64,000 bases of DNA from Alphaproteobacteria bacterium (GCA_021775805.1 JAJFHD010000015.1:1-64000); one strand, 5' to 3'; numbered from the stretch's first letter, positions 41,940 to 51,304 are shown. Notes: a model not told the origin generated them from the sequence alone. Numbers and translations are program-made.

Positions 41940-42983
41940 ATGAAAGTGAACATATCCATTCTTTACACGGGGCTTCTGGTGATCACGTTCGCCGCGCCCT
42001 TTGTCTTCCCCGACTACGGAACACAGCTGGCGACATTGTGGCTGATGATTATTGTGGCGCTCACCTGGGACATCACCGGCGGCCAGATGGGCTACAACTC
42101 GCTCGGCAACATCTTCTTCTACGGCACGGGCATGTACGTGACCGCCGTCGTCGCCATTGGCATGGTCTACAACGTCGCCGATTACACAAACGCGGCCGGC
42201 GGCGGCATCTTCAAGTTCACGGAAACGCAGTACTTCCTGGGCATGTTCCTCGGGTCGATCGCCGCAGGGATATTCTGCGCCGTGTGTGCGGTAATCATCG
42301 GTTACATCACATTCGGATTGCGCGGTCCCTATTTCGCCATCGGTACCCTCGGCGTGGCGATTGCCGCGGGCGAACTCGTGTCGAACTGGGACTGGGTTGG
42401 CGGCGGTCAGGGCATAGCCCTTCCGGTTTTTCCCGGCGACCTAGATGATGGCAAGATATTCTTCTACTTCGCCTTTGCCATCCTCGGTGTCCTGCTCTTC
42501 GCCTTTGTCAGATGGCTCTATCAGACCCGTTTCGGGGCAGCCTTGAATGCTATTCGCGACGACGAGGAAAAAGCCGAAGGCATGGGGATCCACACCCTGA
42601 CCTACAAGCTCATCGCCTGGGCGATCGCGGCGTTTTTCGTCGGTGTTGCCGGATCGATTTCCGCCTTCCAGTTGATTCATTTCGAGCCGCTTGAGACCGC
42701 CTACCAGACCATCAACTTAGGGATTTTCATGGTTGTTTGCGTTCTGCTCGGGGGCAAGGGCACCCTGTGGGGACCGGTGATCGGCGCCATCATGTTCCAT
42801 GTCTTCAAGGAAGTTACCTGGAACTATTTACTGGGGTGGCAATGGGTGGCGCTGGGTGCGCTTATCGTCGTCACGGTTGTCTATTTCCAGGATGGCGTTC
42901 TGGGATGGCTGAAACTCAAGAAACCTGAGTGGTTCGGCGTCCGCGTCGAGCAAAAGGACATGAGAGCGGAGGCCGCGGAATGA
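41940..42983 (+). CDS. Branched-chain/amide ABC transporter permease, LivM type
   Basis: A 347-residue inner-membrane protein with eight to ten predicted helices and the LivM contact region FGAALNAIRDDEEKAEGMGIH, plus GGKGTLWGPVIGA near the end. It forms the heterodimeric channel with the LivH-type permease. Its stop overlaps the ATPase start in ATGA. Confidence 0.88.
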   Translation: MKVNISILYTGLLVITFAAPFVFPDYGTQLATLWLMIIVALTWDITGGQMGYNSLGNIFFYGTGMYVTAVVAIGMVYNVADYTNAAGGGIFKFTETQYFLGMFLGSIAAGIFCAVCAVIIGYITFGLRGPYFAIGTLGVAIAAGELVSNWDWVGGGQGIALPVFPGDLDDGKIFFYFAFAILGVLLFAFVRWLYQTRFGAALNAIRDDEEKAEGMGIHTLTYKLIAWAIAAFFVGVAGSISAFQLIHFEPLETAYQTINLGIFMVVCVLLGGKGTLWGPVIGAIMFHVFKEVTWNYLLGWQWVALGALIVVTVVYFQDGVLGWLKLKKPEWFGVRVEQKDMRAEAAE

Positions 42984-43723
42984 CCGCCATCATCGAAGTC
43001 AAGAACACCAGCAAGGCCTATGGCGGCGTGATCGCAAACAAGGATATCTCCCTCAACGTCAAGGAGGGCGGCATCACCGGACTGATCGGTCCGAATGGGT
43101 CGGGTAAGACAACCTTGTTCAATTCGATTGTCGGCTATCACCCGATCGATGCCGGATCGATCAAGTTTCGCGACAAGGAGATTTCGAAACTCCAGGTTCA
43201 GGAAATTGCCCGTTTGGGGTTGCTGCGTACGTTCCAGCAGACCCGCATCTACAGCGCCATGAACGGTGTCGAGAACATGCTGATCTCCATGCCCCATCGC
43301 AAGATGGGTTATTCGGATATGTTCAGCCGAAACACCAAGGAAGATTATGAACGGGCGGACCGGCTTCTGGAATTCGTCGGCCTTTACGAGAAGCGTTTGC
43401 TGCGTTCCGGCTCATTGTCCTTCGGCCAGCAGAAATTGCTGGAATTTGCCATGGCGCTGATGAACGAACCGACGGTGCTCATGCTCGATGAGCCGACGGC
43501 GGGCATCAACCCGACCCTGATCAACGGTCTGATCGATCGCCTGAAGCGGGCAAACGAGGAGTTTGGTATCACCCTGTTCGTGATCGAGCACAACATGCGC
43601 GTCATCATGAACCTGGCGGAGCACATATATTGCCTGGCCCACGGTGAGATGCTGGCGAACGGGTCGCCCGATGAGATCCAGAACGATCAACGCGTCATTG
43701 ACGCCTATCTGGGAGCGCATTGA
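42980..43723 (+). CDS. Branched-chain/amide ABC transporter ATPase, LivG type
   Basis: A 247-residue ATPase; ATG 42980 overlaps the LivM stop. Walker A IGPNGSGKTT (about residue 36), the signature SFGQQKLLE (a variant of LSGGQ), Walker B VLMLDEPTAGINP and the switch His in FVIEHNMRVI are all present. It drives import together with the LivF-type ATPase that starts one base before its end. Confidence 0.88.
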   Translation: MTAIIEVKNTSKAYGGVIANKDISLNVKEGGITGLIGPNGSGKTTLFNSIVGYHPIDAGSIKFRDKEISKLQVQEIARLGLLRTFQQTRIYSAMNGVENMLISMPHRKMGYSDMFSRNTKEDYERADRLLEFVGLYEKRLLRSGSLSFGQQKLLEFAMALMNEPTVLMLDEPTAGINPTLINGLIDRLKRANEEFGITLFVIEHNMRVIMNLAEHIYCLAHGEMLANGSPDEIQNDQRVIDAYLGAH

Positions 43724-44619
43724 TGGCTGCGGAAAACGAAAACGGCGAAACTGGCGCACAAGCCGAAAAGGGCAAACGCACGAAGGGCTATGGCAGCGGC
43801 GACGTATCCACCGTCCTGTCGGTTGACGACGTTGCCCGTGAAGCCCAGAAGATTGCCGGCGATGCACCCACGCCGGCCGTGCTCGACGGGTACGTCAAGG
43901 GCGATACGTTCCTGTCGATCGACAATCTGCGTGCCGGCTACGGTGCCATGGAAATCCTGCACGATTTCAGCCTGCGGGTCGGTGCAGGACAGTCGCTCTG
44001 CCTGATCGGCCCGAACGGTGCCGGCAAGTCGACAGTGCTGCACTCGATCTTCGGATTCACCAACATCTTCGGTGGCGAGATTAGCGTACAGGGGCAAAAA
44101 GTAACCAGCAAGAAGCCCAACGAAAAGTTGCGCGATGCCGGCATCGCCTACATCCTTCAGGACAACTCGGTCTTTCCCAATATGACGGTCGAGGAAAACC
44201 TGTGGATGGGCGGCTTCCTCAAGGACCGGCCCGATGAGGCCAAGGAAGCAGCCGAAAAGGTGTTCCAGAAATACGACCGTCTTGCCAACCGTCGAAATCA
44301 GCCGGCGAAAGTCCTGTCGGGCGGCGAACGACGGCTGCTGGAAATCTCCCGCGCCCTGGTAATGAACCCGGAAATCCTGCTGGTTGACGAGCCCTCGATC
44401 GGTCTCGAGCCGCGTTACATTGACATGGTCTTCGAGATCCTCGACGATCTGCAGAACGCGGAAGGCAAGACCATCGTCATGGTCGAACAGAATGCCAAGA
44501 AGGGCCTCGACTTCGCCGATATCGGCTATGTGCTGGTTTCCGGGCAATTGGCCAAGGCGGGGCCGGGCAGCGAATTGCTCGATGATCCGGACGTTGGCCG
44601 CCTGTTCCTGGGTGGTTAG
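43723..44619 (+). CDS. Branched-chain/amide ABC transporter ATPase, LivF type, with N-terminal extension
   Basis: A 298-residue ATPase; ATG 43723 shares a base with the previous stop (TGATG). The ABC core begins only near residue 63 (FLSIDNLRAGYGAMEILH); LivF proteins are normally about 235 residues, so there is a 60-residue polar extension (Glu/Lys/Asp-rich, MAAENENGETGAQAEKGK first). Walker A IGPNGAGKST (from residue 96), signature LSGGERRLLE, Walker B ILLVDEPSIGL and switch His replaced by Gln in VMVEQNAKK, as is common in LivF. Confidence 0.88.
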   Translation: MAAENENGETGAQAEKGKRTKGYGSGDVSTVLSVDDVAREAQKIAGDAPTPAVLDGYVKGDTFLSIDNLRAGYGAMEILHDFSLRVGAGQSLCLIGPNGAGKSTVLHSIFGFTNIFGGEISVQGQKVTSKKPNEKLRDAGIAYILQDNSVFPNMTVEENLWMGGFLKDRPDEAKEAAEKVFQKYDRLANRRNQPAKVLSGGERRLLEISRALVMNPEILLVDEPSIGLEPRYIDMVFEILDDLQNAEGKTIVMVEQNAKKGLDFADIGYVLVSGQLAKAGPGSELLDDPDVGRLFLGG

Positions 44620-44640
44620 AGTGCCGCCTTGGCGGGATCG

Positions 44641-44668
44641 GCCTTTCTGCGGTCTCTGACCGAAAGGC
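44641..44668 (+). promoter_or_regulatory. Stem-loop covering the ribosome site of the ABM-domain gene
   Basis: GCCTTTC / GAAAGGC (7 base pairs) continue as GGTC / GACC after a 3-base bulge, with a 3-base loop. The 3' arm contains the only good ribosome site (AAAGG) for ATG 44676, so translation of the ABM gene may be held down until the stem opens. No T-run follows, so termination is unlikely. Confidence 0.4.
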
Positions 44669-44675
44669 GACAACA

Positions 44676-45005
44676 ATGAAAATCAGTAGCGGCCAGCAAG
44701 TCTGTACCGTCATCGTTACCGTCGATGGCGAAGGCGATGCCATGATGGAAGCCCAGACCCACGCTGCTGCGGGACTGGAGGAGTTTGCTCAATTTGATGG
44801 ATTCGTATCCGGGGCAACGCATTTCAGCACGGACGGAACCCGGATCGTTCAGTACCTGCAATGGCAGACACAGGCGCACCACGAGGCCTGCATGCAGGAT
44901 CCGCGTTGGGGAGAGTCGGAGTCCAGCCGGCGGTTTTTGGAGCTTGTGGGCAACGGCACGTTGACGGTCACCGTCAACGTGTTTGATGTGGTCGCAGCGC
45001 GGTAG
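44676..45005 (+). CDS. Antibiotic-biosynthesis-monooxygenase (ABM) domain protein
   Basis: A 109-residue protein of the ferredoxin-like alpha+beta barrel family: TVIVTVDGEGDAMMEAQTHAAAG, FDGFVSGATHFSTDGTRIVQYLQWQTQAHHEACMQD. Such dimeric small proteins act as cofactor-free monooxygenases, haem-degrading enzymes or have no known activity. It lies 56 bases after the ABC importer, perhaps as the last gene of that operon. A 25-base palindrome is embedded in its 3' end. Confidence 0.7.
   Translation: MKISSGQQVCTVIVTVDGEGDAMMEAQTHAAAGLEEFAQFDGFVSGATHFSTDGTRIVQYLQWQTQAHHEACMQDPRWGESESSRRFLELVGNGTLTVTVNVFDVVAAR
44957..44981. repeat. 25-base perfect palindrome inside the ABM coding sequence
   Basis: CACGTTGACGGT-C-ACCGTCAACGTG: 12-base arms with one central base, encoding part of GTLTVTVNVF. 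Because of the symmetry both strands encode the same peptide there. Function unknown; a hairpin near the 3' end of the message or a DNA-binding site are possible. Confidence 0.7.
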
Positions 45006-45363
45006 GCCGTTGGTTGCCGAGCGATGGCTGACCTCCAGATATCGTCATCCTTGGCCTCGACAGAGGCCGAAGAACCATTGGCAAAACCAAGTCTTGTGAC
45101 ATCTGCGATTGGACCCTCGACTCTGCTGACGCACGGCCAAGGGTGACGGAGAGAGATAAGCTTTCGCTGCATGCCGACGACGTAATGTCGAGATCTGCCG
45201 GCCCGGTCACGGTGTTTCCATAGTCCGTACACCAAATCCTGTCGTTCACGGTTTCATTCCTGTCGGCATGGGTTGAGATCCCACCTCAAAAATGGCGCGA
45301 TATCGCGGTAAAGTCCGGGAAGCCTCCCCTGATTGCCGGATAAACCCATTTGTGAGGTCCGTC
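45006..45363. other. Intergenic region before the serine dehydratase gene
   Basis: About 358 bases. On the minus strand a frame from GTG 45249 (with CAGGA upstream) and a second frame that covers its other half look partly coding, but they overlap the ABM gene antisense and would need a frameshift, so I do not call a gene. A GAGG ribosome site for the dehydratase lies at the right end. Confidence 0.3.
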
Positions 45364-46746
45364 ATGACCGCCAGTGTTTTCGATCTGTTCAAAATCGGTA
45401 TCGGTCCGTCGAGTTCCCATACGGTCGGCCCCATGGTTGCCGCCGGGACCTTCCTGCGTGATCTTCAGGCTGCAAATACGTTGGAACGGGTCGAGCGTGT
45501 TGTCGTTTCTCTGCACGGCTCGCTGGCCTTTACCTGCAAGGGTCACGGGACGGACCGGGCCATATTGCTAGGCCTGTCCGGTGAACGGCCCGACGAGGTC
45601 GATCCGGATGACGTAGAGGTGATCCAGGAACAGATCCGGTCGTCGCAGAGCCTGCGGCTGCTGGGCGGCCGCAAGATCGGCTTCAATGAACGCGAAGATC
45701 TTGTGCTGGATTTCAAGAATTTTCTGCCTGCCCACTCCAACGGTATGCGGTTCAAGGCGTTTGATGCAATGGGCACCGAACTGGCTTCTGAAGTTTTTTA
45801 CTCGATCGGCGGTGGGTTTATCGCAACCGAGGCGGAGCTTACGTCGGTTGCACCAATGATCCAGGACGATGTCCGCCTGCCGTTTCCGTTCAAGAGTTCC
45901 GCTGAAATGCTGGAAATGGGACAGGTGTCCGGCAAGACCATCACGACGATGATCATGGCCAACGAATGTGCCCGTCGCAGTGAAACCCAAGTTCGCGACG
46001 GCATCATGGCAATCTGGAATGTCATGACCGGATGCATCGATCGGGGCCTGACGGGCGAGGGCAAGCTGCCCGGCGGACTGTCGGTGCGCCGGCGTGCGGC
46101 AGGTATCCATCGCGAACTGATAACCGACGCCGGCCGCAACGCCAAACTGCCCCACGATTGCATCGACTGGACCAGCCTTTATGCGATAGCCGTCAACGAG
46201 GAAAACGCGTCCGGCGGCCGTGTCGTCACGGCGCCGACCAATGGTGCCGCAGGTGTGATCCCGGCGACCATCCGATACTATCGCGAGTTCTTTCCGGCGA
46301 GTTCGGACGACGGCATCATCGACTTCTTTCTGGCCGCAACCGCTGTCGGCAGCCTGATCAAGCAGAACGCTTCCATCTCCGGTGCCGAGATGGGGTGTCA
46401 GGGCGAAGTCGGGTCAGCCAGTGCCATGGCGGCTGCAGGTCTGGCGGCGGCTCTGGGCGGATCCAACGAGCAGGTCGAAAATGCCGCCGAGATCGGCCTG
46501 GAACATCACCTTGGCATGACCTGCGACCCGGTTGGCGGGCTGGTCCAGATCCCGTGCATCGAGCGCAATGCCATGGGGGCGGTCAAGGCCATCAATGCGG
46601 CATCTCTTGCCCTCAAGGGCGACGGCGAACACCATGTGACGCTCGATGCGGTGATCGAGACCATGCGCCAGACCGGTTGCGACATGGCCAGCAAGTACAA
46701 GGAAACCAGCCAGGGCGGATTGGCGGTCAACGTCGTCGCGTGCTAA
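45364..46746 (+). CDS. sdaA: L-serine ammonia-lyase (iron-sulfur L-serine dehydratase)
   Basis: A 460-residue single-chain enzyme that turns L-serine into pyruvate and ammonia. ATG 45364 follows GAGG. The beta part opens with [19 protein letters not shown], the alpha part has [18 protein letters not shown]. Cluster ligands are Cys345 in EMGCQGEVG, Cys387 in MTCDPVGG and Cys398 in QIPCIERN, which hold a catalytic 4Fe-4S cluster; the C-terminal Cys of VVAC can act as the inhibitory tail that occupies the active site, as in the Legionella enzyme. It stands alone and would be oxygen-sensitive. Confidence 0.95.
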   Translation: MTASVFDLFKIGIGPSSSHTVGPMVAAGTFLRDLQAANTLERVERVVVSLHGSLAFTCKGHGTDRAILLGLSGERPDEVDPDDVEVIQEQIRSSQSLRLLGGRKIGFNEREDLVLDFKNFLPAHSNGMRFKAFDAMGTELASEVFYSIGGGFIATEAELTSVAPMIQDDVRLPFPFKSSAEMLEMGQVSGKTITTMIMANECARRSETQVRDGIMAIWNVMTGCIDRGLTGEGKLPGGLSVRRRAAGIHRELITDAGRNAKLPHDCIDWTSLYAIAVNEENASGGRVVTAPTNGAAGVIPATIRYYREFFPASSDDGIIDFFLAATAVGSLIKQNASISGAEMGCQGEVGSASAMAAAGLAAALGGSNEQVENAAEIGLEHHLGMTCDPVGGLVQIPCIERNAMGAVKAINAASLALKGDGEHHVTLDAVIETMRQTGCDMASKYKETSQGGLAVNVVAC

Positions 46747-46776
46747 GAATTCTTCTCTATTGCAAACTGTAACGTG

Positions 46777-47019
46777 ATGAGTTTCATGCCGGACAACAAC
46801 GAACTGCCGCCGCTGGTGCCGGAAATGGTCCGCTCCCTCGGTCTCCTGAAAGCTAGTCATGAGTTTTATGCCGATATTGTCGGCGCTTTGCGGGACAATA
46901 TTGCTAAAAATGGCGATCCCGACATTCCACAAATGGTAATGCGCTTCAACAAGGCATTGACTGAGTTTGCGCCGAGAGACCGCGAAATCAGGCAACTCCT
47001 GAATCAGTTCGACGCCTGA
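46777..47019 (+). CDS. Small hypothetical protein
   Basis: About 80 residues (GTG 46774 and ATG 46786 are other possible starts). No family recognised. The sequence is helical and acidic (VPEMVRSLGLLKASHEFYADIVGALRD), without signal peptide or cysteines. Composition looks coding and it fits tightly between the dehydratase and the peptidase on the same strand, but the ribosome site is weak. Confidence 0.5.
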   Translation: MSFMPDNNELPPLVPEMVRSLGLLKASHEFYADIVGALRDNIAKNGDPDIPQMVMRFNKALTEFAPRDREIRQLLNQFDA

Positions 47020-47120
47020 ACTTAAACGGACCCTAGCCTAACAAGACTCACAAGATTATGGTCACGACGCTTCCTGCGCCGGCCAATCCAAACACCAGAC
47101 AAAAGCGGAAATTAGCGAAC

Positions 47121-48509
47121 ATGAGCGACGATATTGCCCCGGTTCTCGACCACATCGACACAGGTCTCGATACCAGCCTGGAGCGCCTTTTCGAACTGGT
47201 GCGGATCGAGAGCATTTCCACCGATCCCGATTACGCGGCCGGTTGTCGCCAAGCCGCCGAGTGGATAAAAAAGACCCTCGATGGCCTTGGTTTTGAATCC
47301 TCCGTCCGCGATACTCCTGGACATCCAGTGGTAGTGGCACACTACAACCCGCCAAACCGGGACAACGCACTCCATGTTCTGTTTTACGGGCACTACGATG
47401 TCCAGCCTGTGGACCCGCTGGAACTGTGGGATTCACCGCCTTTCGAGCCACGCCTTGTTGATGTCGGCGGCACAAAACACATCGTCGCCCGCGGTGCCTG
47501 CGACGACAAGGGTCAGTTGATGACTTTTGTCGAAGCCTGCCGCGCTCATCTCGACATTCACGAATCGTTGCCGGTCCGCGTGACCATGGTTCTGGAAGGT
47601 GAGGAAGAGTGCGGCAGCATAAATCTGGACCCGTTTCTGGAAGCCAACCGGGACGAATTGTCGGCAGATGTGGCCCTGATCTGCGACACCGGCATGTGGG
47701 ATGCAAAGACGCCGGCCATTACAACCATGCTGCGCGGCCTGCTGGGGATTGAGGTCATTGTCACCGGTCCCAGTCTTGACCTGCATTCAGGTATTTTCGG
47801 CGGTGCGGCCCGCAATCCGATCCGAGTTCTCAACCGCATGCTGTCCGACCTTCATGACGATGACGGGCGGGTTCAGATTCCCGGCTTCTACGACGGTGTC
47901 GAGGAGCTGCCTGCCGCCGTGCGCGAACAATGGGACAATCTCGATTTCACGGAATCGGCGTTCCTCGGCGATGTCGGCCTCGGCGTGCCCGCTGGAGAAG
48001 CCGGGCGCAGCGTGCTGGAGCAGGTCTGGTCGCGACCCACATGCGAGGTCAACGGCATCATTGGCGGATATACCGGCGACGGCACCAAGACCGTCATTCC
48101 GTCGCGGGCGACAGCCAAGATATCGTGCAGGCTGGTGGGCAAGCAGGATCCCATCGCGATCCGTGACGCCTTCAAGCAGTTCATTCGGGACCGGTTGCCG
48201 GCCGACTGCAAGGTTGAGTTCATTGATCACGGGGCAGGGGCCGCGATTCAGATCGACGTCACGACTCCTTACCTGTCGAAGGCGGCGGCTGCCCTGAAAC
48301 AGGAGTTCGACCGTGACGCGGTTCTGATGGGTTGCGGCGGATCGATCCCGGTAGTGGAGAGTTTTCGCCGGATTCTGGGAATCGACAGCCTGCTGATCGG
48401 GTTCGGTCTCAACGATGACCGCGTCCACAGTCCTAACGAAAAATACAATCTGTCGAGTTTTCACCACGGGATTCGAAGCTGGGCCCGTGTGCTCGACGCC
48501 CTGCGCTAG
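47121..48509 (+). CDS. M20-family metallopeptidase (dipeptidase type)
   Basis: A 462-residue zinc peptidase; ATG 47121 gives the usual N-terminus (the frame is open to 47058). Metal-site residues: His in LFYGHYDVQP, Asp in ARGACDDKGQ, Glu-Glu in LEGEEECGS, Asp in ICDTGMW and the distal His in LSSFHHG. A dimerisation lid domain lies in the middle (about 200-320). Relatives are carnosine/anserine-type dipeptidases and deacylases. The downstream thioesterase gene starts 24 bases later. Confidence 0.88.
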   Translation: MSDDIAPVLDHIDTGLDTSLERLFELVRIESISTDPDYAAGCRQAAEWIKKTLDGLGFESSVRDTPGHPVVVAHYNPPNRDNALHVLFYGHYDVQPVDPLELWDSPPFEPRLVDVGGTKHIVARGACDDKGQLMTFVEACRAHLDIHESLPVRVTMVLEGEEECGSINLDPFLEANRDELSADVALICDTGMWDAKTPAITTMLRGLLGIEVIVTGPSLDLHSGIFGGAARNPIRVLNRMLSDLHDDDGRVQIPGFYDGVEELPAAVREQWDNLDFTESAFLGDVGLGVPAGEAGRSVLEQVWSRPTCEVNGIIGGYTGDGTKTVIPSRATAKISCRLVGKQDPIAIRDAFKQFIRDRLPADCKVEFIDHGAGAAIQIDVTTPYLSKAAAALKQEFDRDAVLMGCGGSIPVVESFRRILGIDSLLIGFGLNDDRVHSPNEKYNLSSFHHGIRSWARVLDALR

Positions 48510-48533
48510 AAGAGGACCGGGGAGTCTCGGAAA

Positions 48534-48965
48534 ATGAGCGAATTCTCGATCGGCGATGCCGAAGATGTCCTGTCACAAATGTTCGCCCCCTGGGTCCTGG
48601 ACCTGGGGCTGAGCGTCGATGCTGTTGGCGCCGAAGGGGCCGTGCTGCGGCTGCCGTTCTCCGACCGCATCTGCCGGGTTGGCGGCATGGTCTGCGGACA
48701 GGCCATGGTATCGGCGGCGGATACGGCGATGGTGATCGCCATTTCGTCGGCTCTCGGCGGTTTCCTGCCGATCGGGACGGTGGACATGACGGTCAACTAC
48801 ATGAGGCCGGCGTCCTCGACCGATTTGCTGATCAACGCGAAGGTCATGCGCCTGGGCAAGACAATGTGTTTCTGTAACGCCATGTTGACGACCGCGGACA
48901 CCGGTAAGGATTGTGCCCATGTGGTCGGCACATATGCTCTGCCGCCAAGGCCTCCGCAAGCTTGA
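48534..48965 (+). CDS. Hotdog-fold acyl-CoA thioesterase, PaaI family
   Basis: A 143-residue protein with the PaaI signature: VLRLPFSDRICRVGGMVCGQAMVSAADTAMVIAIS (the helix with the catalytic Asp) and IGTVDMTVNYMRPAS. GGGGAG precedes the start. It hydrolyses acyl-CoA thioesters, in PaaI those of phenylacetate intermediates. It is followed 14 bases later by a PaaG-like gene, the same pairing as in phenylacetate catabolism, although no other paa gene is here. Confidence 0.82.
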   Translation: MSEFSIGDAEDVLSQMFAPWVLDLGLSVDAVGAEGAVLRLPFSDRICRVGGMVCGQAMVSAADTAMVIAISSALGGFLPIGTVDMTVNYMRPASSTDLLINAKVMRLGKTMCFCNAMLTTADTGKDCAHVVGTYALPPRPPQA

Positions 48966-48979
48966 GGGAAAATACCGGG

Positions 48980-49768
48980 ATGAATTTTGAAGCAATCAAG
49001 TTCGATGTCGCCGGCGGGATCGCCCGAATCACGTTGAACCGGCCGGACGCGGCGAACGGGCTCACATTGACCATGTGTGAGGAAATCTACGAGGCGGCGG
49101 TCATCTGCGACCAGGACCCCGCCATCCGCTGCGTGCTGCTCACCGGCAACGGCAGGATGTTCTGTGCCGGGGGTGACCTGAAGTTCTTTGAACAGGCCGG
49201 TGAAAACATTGGCGCGACCGCAACGAAAATGACCCATAAACTGCACGCAGCCATCGCCCTGTTCAGCCGCATGGACGCCCCGGTGGTGGTGGCGGTCAAC
49301 GGAACAGCGGCTGGCGGCGGGCTCAGCATCGCGGTTTCGGGAGACATCGTAATGTCTGCGGAATCGGCCAAATTCGCCGTAGCGTACACTGCCGCCGCCT
49401 TGTCACCGGATGGCAGCTCGACGTGGTTTTTGCCGCGCCTGATCGGCCTCAGGCGTGCCCGCGAACTGATGTTGACGAATCGCGTGCTGACGGCGGCAGA
49501 GGCGGAAGCCTATGGCATGATCGATCGGGTCGTTGCCGACGAAGACTTGATGGACGAGGCCGAGGCGCAGGCCAGAAGATTTGCCGAGGGTCCGACCGGT
49601 GCCTATGGCTGCGTCAAGCGGCTGTTGCACGGCACTTTTGCCGAGAGTCTTGAAGGGCAGATGGAACTTGAAAGCCGGACGATCGCGGCACAATTGAAGA
49701 CGCCCGATGCCCGCGAGGGTCTCGCCGCATTCATCGCCAAACGCAAACCGGTGTTTGGCGGCTTCTGA
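48980..49768 (+). CDS. Enoyl-CoA hydratase/isomerase, PaaG-like
   Basis: A 262-residue crotonase-fold protein; ATG 48980 follows GAGGGAA. The oxyanion and CoA sites are GRMFCAGGDLKFFEQAG and VNGTAAGGGLSIAVSGDIV. At the second catalytic position it has AALSPDGSSTWFLPRLIG, with Asp as in PaaG isomerases rather than the Glu pair of hydratases, so double-bond or epoxide-oxepin isomerisation is likelier than hydration. Operon partner of the thioesterase. Confidence 0.85.
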   Translation: MNFEAIKFDVAGGIARITLNRPDAANGLTLTMCEEIYEAAVICDQDPAIRCVLLTGNGRMFCAGGDLKFFEQAGENIGATATKMTHKLHAAIALFSRMDAPVVVAVNGTAAGGGLSIAVSGDIVMSAESAKFAVAYTAAALSPDGSSTWFLPRLIGLRRARELMLTNRVLTAAEAEAYGMIDRVVADEDLMDEAEAQARRFAEGPTGAYGCVKRLLHGTFAESLEGQMELESRTIAAQLKTPDAREGLAAFIAKRKPVFGGF

Positions 49769-50340
49769 TTTTTTTGTGGGCATTGCGAAATTCGTATCAA
49801 GGAACGCTGCAGTTCATACGCGCAACAACGGTCGCATCATGCCGAAATTCCGCCACAACCTGTTGAAATCAATCTCATGAGCTCCTGCAATGGCCGTCCG
49901 GTGGGTCTGATTTGTGCCTTGTCGTTCGACAGCGGGTCACGGTGTTCGCAAGGTCGGTTTTGTACACCTCCGCGGCCGAATTCGCAGTGGACGCATTCAA
50001 ATGTTGGACTCCTCCGATGTTCTGTGACAGCATGCGACATATTGTGGGAGCAGACGCAAACTATAAAAGATGGAAATGCGGCTGTAGGCGGGAAACAGTT
50101 TTGAACATCGGAACACAAGAACAATAAGGAACCGATGTGTCGAGGGGACGGATCGATTGCATTCGAGAAAGCCGAGATCAGGCGCAGTGGGTAAAACCGA
50201 TTCTGTGTGCGTTGGCGCGTGTTTACCCTCATGTGGCAGTCCACTGCGCATGCCGATCATGCAACGCGACACTCTCCTGCACATCGTAATGACTCCGCGT
50301 AACGGATACGAGGAACGGACCAAACGGATGAAGACCTACC
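49769..50340. other. Long intergenic region before the Dpp-type operon
   Basis: About 570 bases. Short frames on both strands overlap one another and show no signal peptide, domain or ribosome site. This is where a peptide-binding-protein gene would be expected; I find none and no remnant of one. The promoter of the permease operon must lie here, but I cannot locate it. Confidence 0.4.
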
Positions 50341-51297
50341 ATGGATAAAATTTTGAAAATGATTGCCCAGCGACTCGGGCTGGGTTTTCTCGTTCTTTTT
50401 GTGGTCTCTCTGATCATATTTTTGGGCGTCGAACTGCTACCGGGCGACATTGCCCAGGAAATACTGGGACAGGCCGCAACCCCGGAGACAGTAGCCGCAT
50501 TCCGCAAGGAGCTTGGCCTCAATCTGCCGCCTCACGAGCGATACTTCAACTGGCTCATGAACATTATGCAGGGCGATTTCGGCAAATCTCTGGCAAATCA
50601 GCGGGAAATATCGGAGCTCATAACGGTTCGATTCCAGAACACGTTGTTCCTGGCTCTGGTTGCTGCAATCATATCCGTACCGATTGCGGTGGGATTGGGC
50701 CTGATGGCAGCGCTCTATCGCAACTCGTTCTTTGACCGTGCCGTCAACGTTGCGACCCTAAGCTCGATTTCCTTCCCGGAATTCTTCGTCGCCTACATCC
50801 TGATCCTGTTTCTGTCGGTCAATCTGGGCTGGTTTCCGTCCCTGTCGAATGTGGACATTGATATGTCATTGCCGGAGCGACTGTATCGAACCTTCCTCCC
50901 CGCAATGACTCTAACACTTGTGGTTGTCGCGCACATGATGCGCATGACCCGTGCCGCGATTATCAACCTTCTCGCCAGTTCCTACATTGAAATGGCCAAT
51001 CTGAAGGGCATACCGAAGGCACGCGTCATTCTGCACCATGCTTTGCCCAATGCCTGGGCGCCGATCGTCAACGTCATCGTGATCAACCTGGCGTACCTGA
51101 TCGTGGGTGTGGTCGTGGTTGAAGTGGTGTTCGTCTATCCTGGTCTTGGACAGCTGATCGTCGATTCGGTGCAGAAACGCGACATCCCCGTGGTGCAGGC
51201 CTGCAGCATGATCTTTGCTGCCACCTACATTCTTTTGAATCTTACAGCAGACATTTTGTCGATCCTGACAAATCCGCGTCTGCTCCATCCCAGATGA
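50341..51297 (+). CDS. Peptide/nickel-type ABC transporter permease, DppB type
   Basis: A 318-residue inner-membrane protein with six helices, beginning at ATG 50341. Family features: IIFLGVELLPGDIAQEILGQ, the periplasmic loop LGLNLPPHERYFNWL and the EAA loop MTRAAIINLLASSYIEMANLKGIPKARVI that meets the ATPase, then HHALPNAWAPIVNVI. It forms a channel with the DppC-type subunit 7 bases downstream. Confidence 0.88.
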   Translation: MDKILKMIAQRLGLGFLVLFVVSLIIFLGVELLPGDIAQEILGQAATPETVAAFRKELGLNLPPHERYFNWLMNIMQGDFGKSLANQREISELITVRFQNTLFLALVAAIISVPIAVGLGLMAALYRNSFFDRAVNVATLSSISFPEFFVAYILILFLSVNLGWFPSLSNVDIDMSLPERLYRTFLPAMTLTLVVVAHMMRMTRAAIINLLASSYIEMANLKGIPKARVILHHALPNAWAPIVNVIVINLAYLIVGVVVVEVVFVYPGLGQLIVDSVQKRDIPVVQACSMIFAATYILLNLTADILSILTNPRLLHPR

Positions 51298-51304
51298 GGT
51301 TGCT

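Noticed and set aside
44849-45249. Two minus-strand frames after the ABM gene that might be one frameshifted gene
   Set aside because: They run antisense into the ABM gene, and part of the coding look comes from the 25-base palindrome. Evidence is too weak to call a pseudogene.
49837-50244. Minus-strand frame in the gap before the Dpp-type operon as a possible remnant of a binding protein
   Set aside because: Wrong strand, no signal peptide and no resemblance to SBP_bac_5 proteins.
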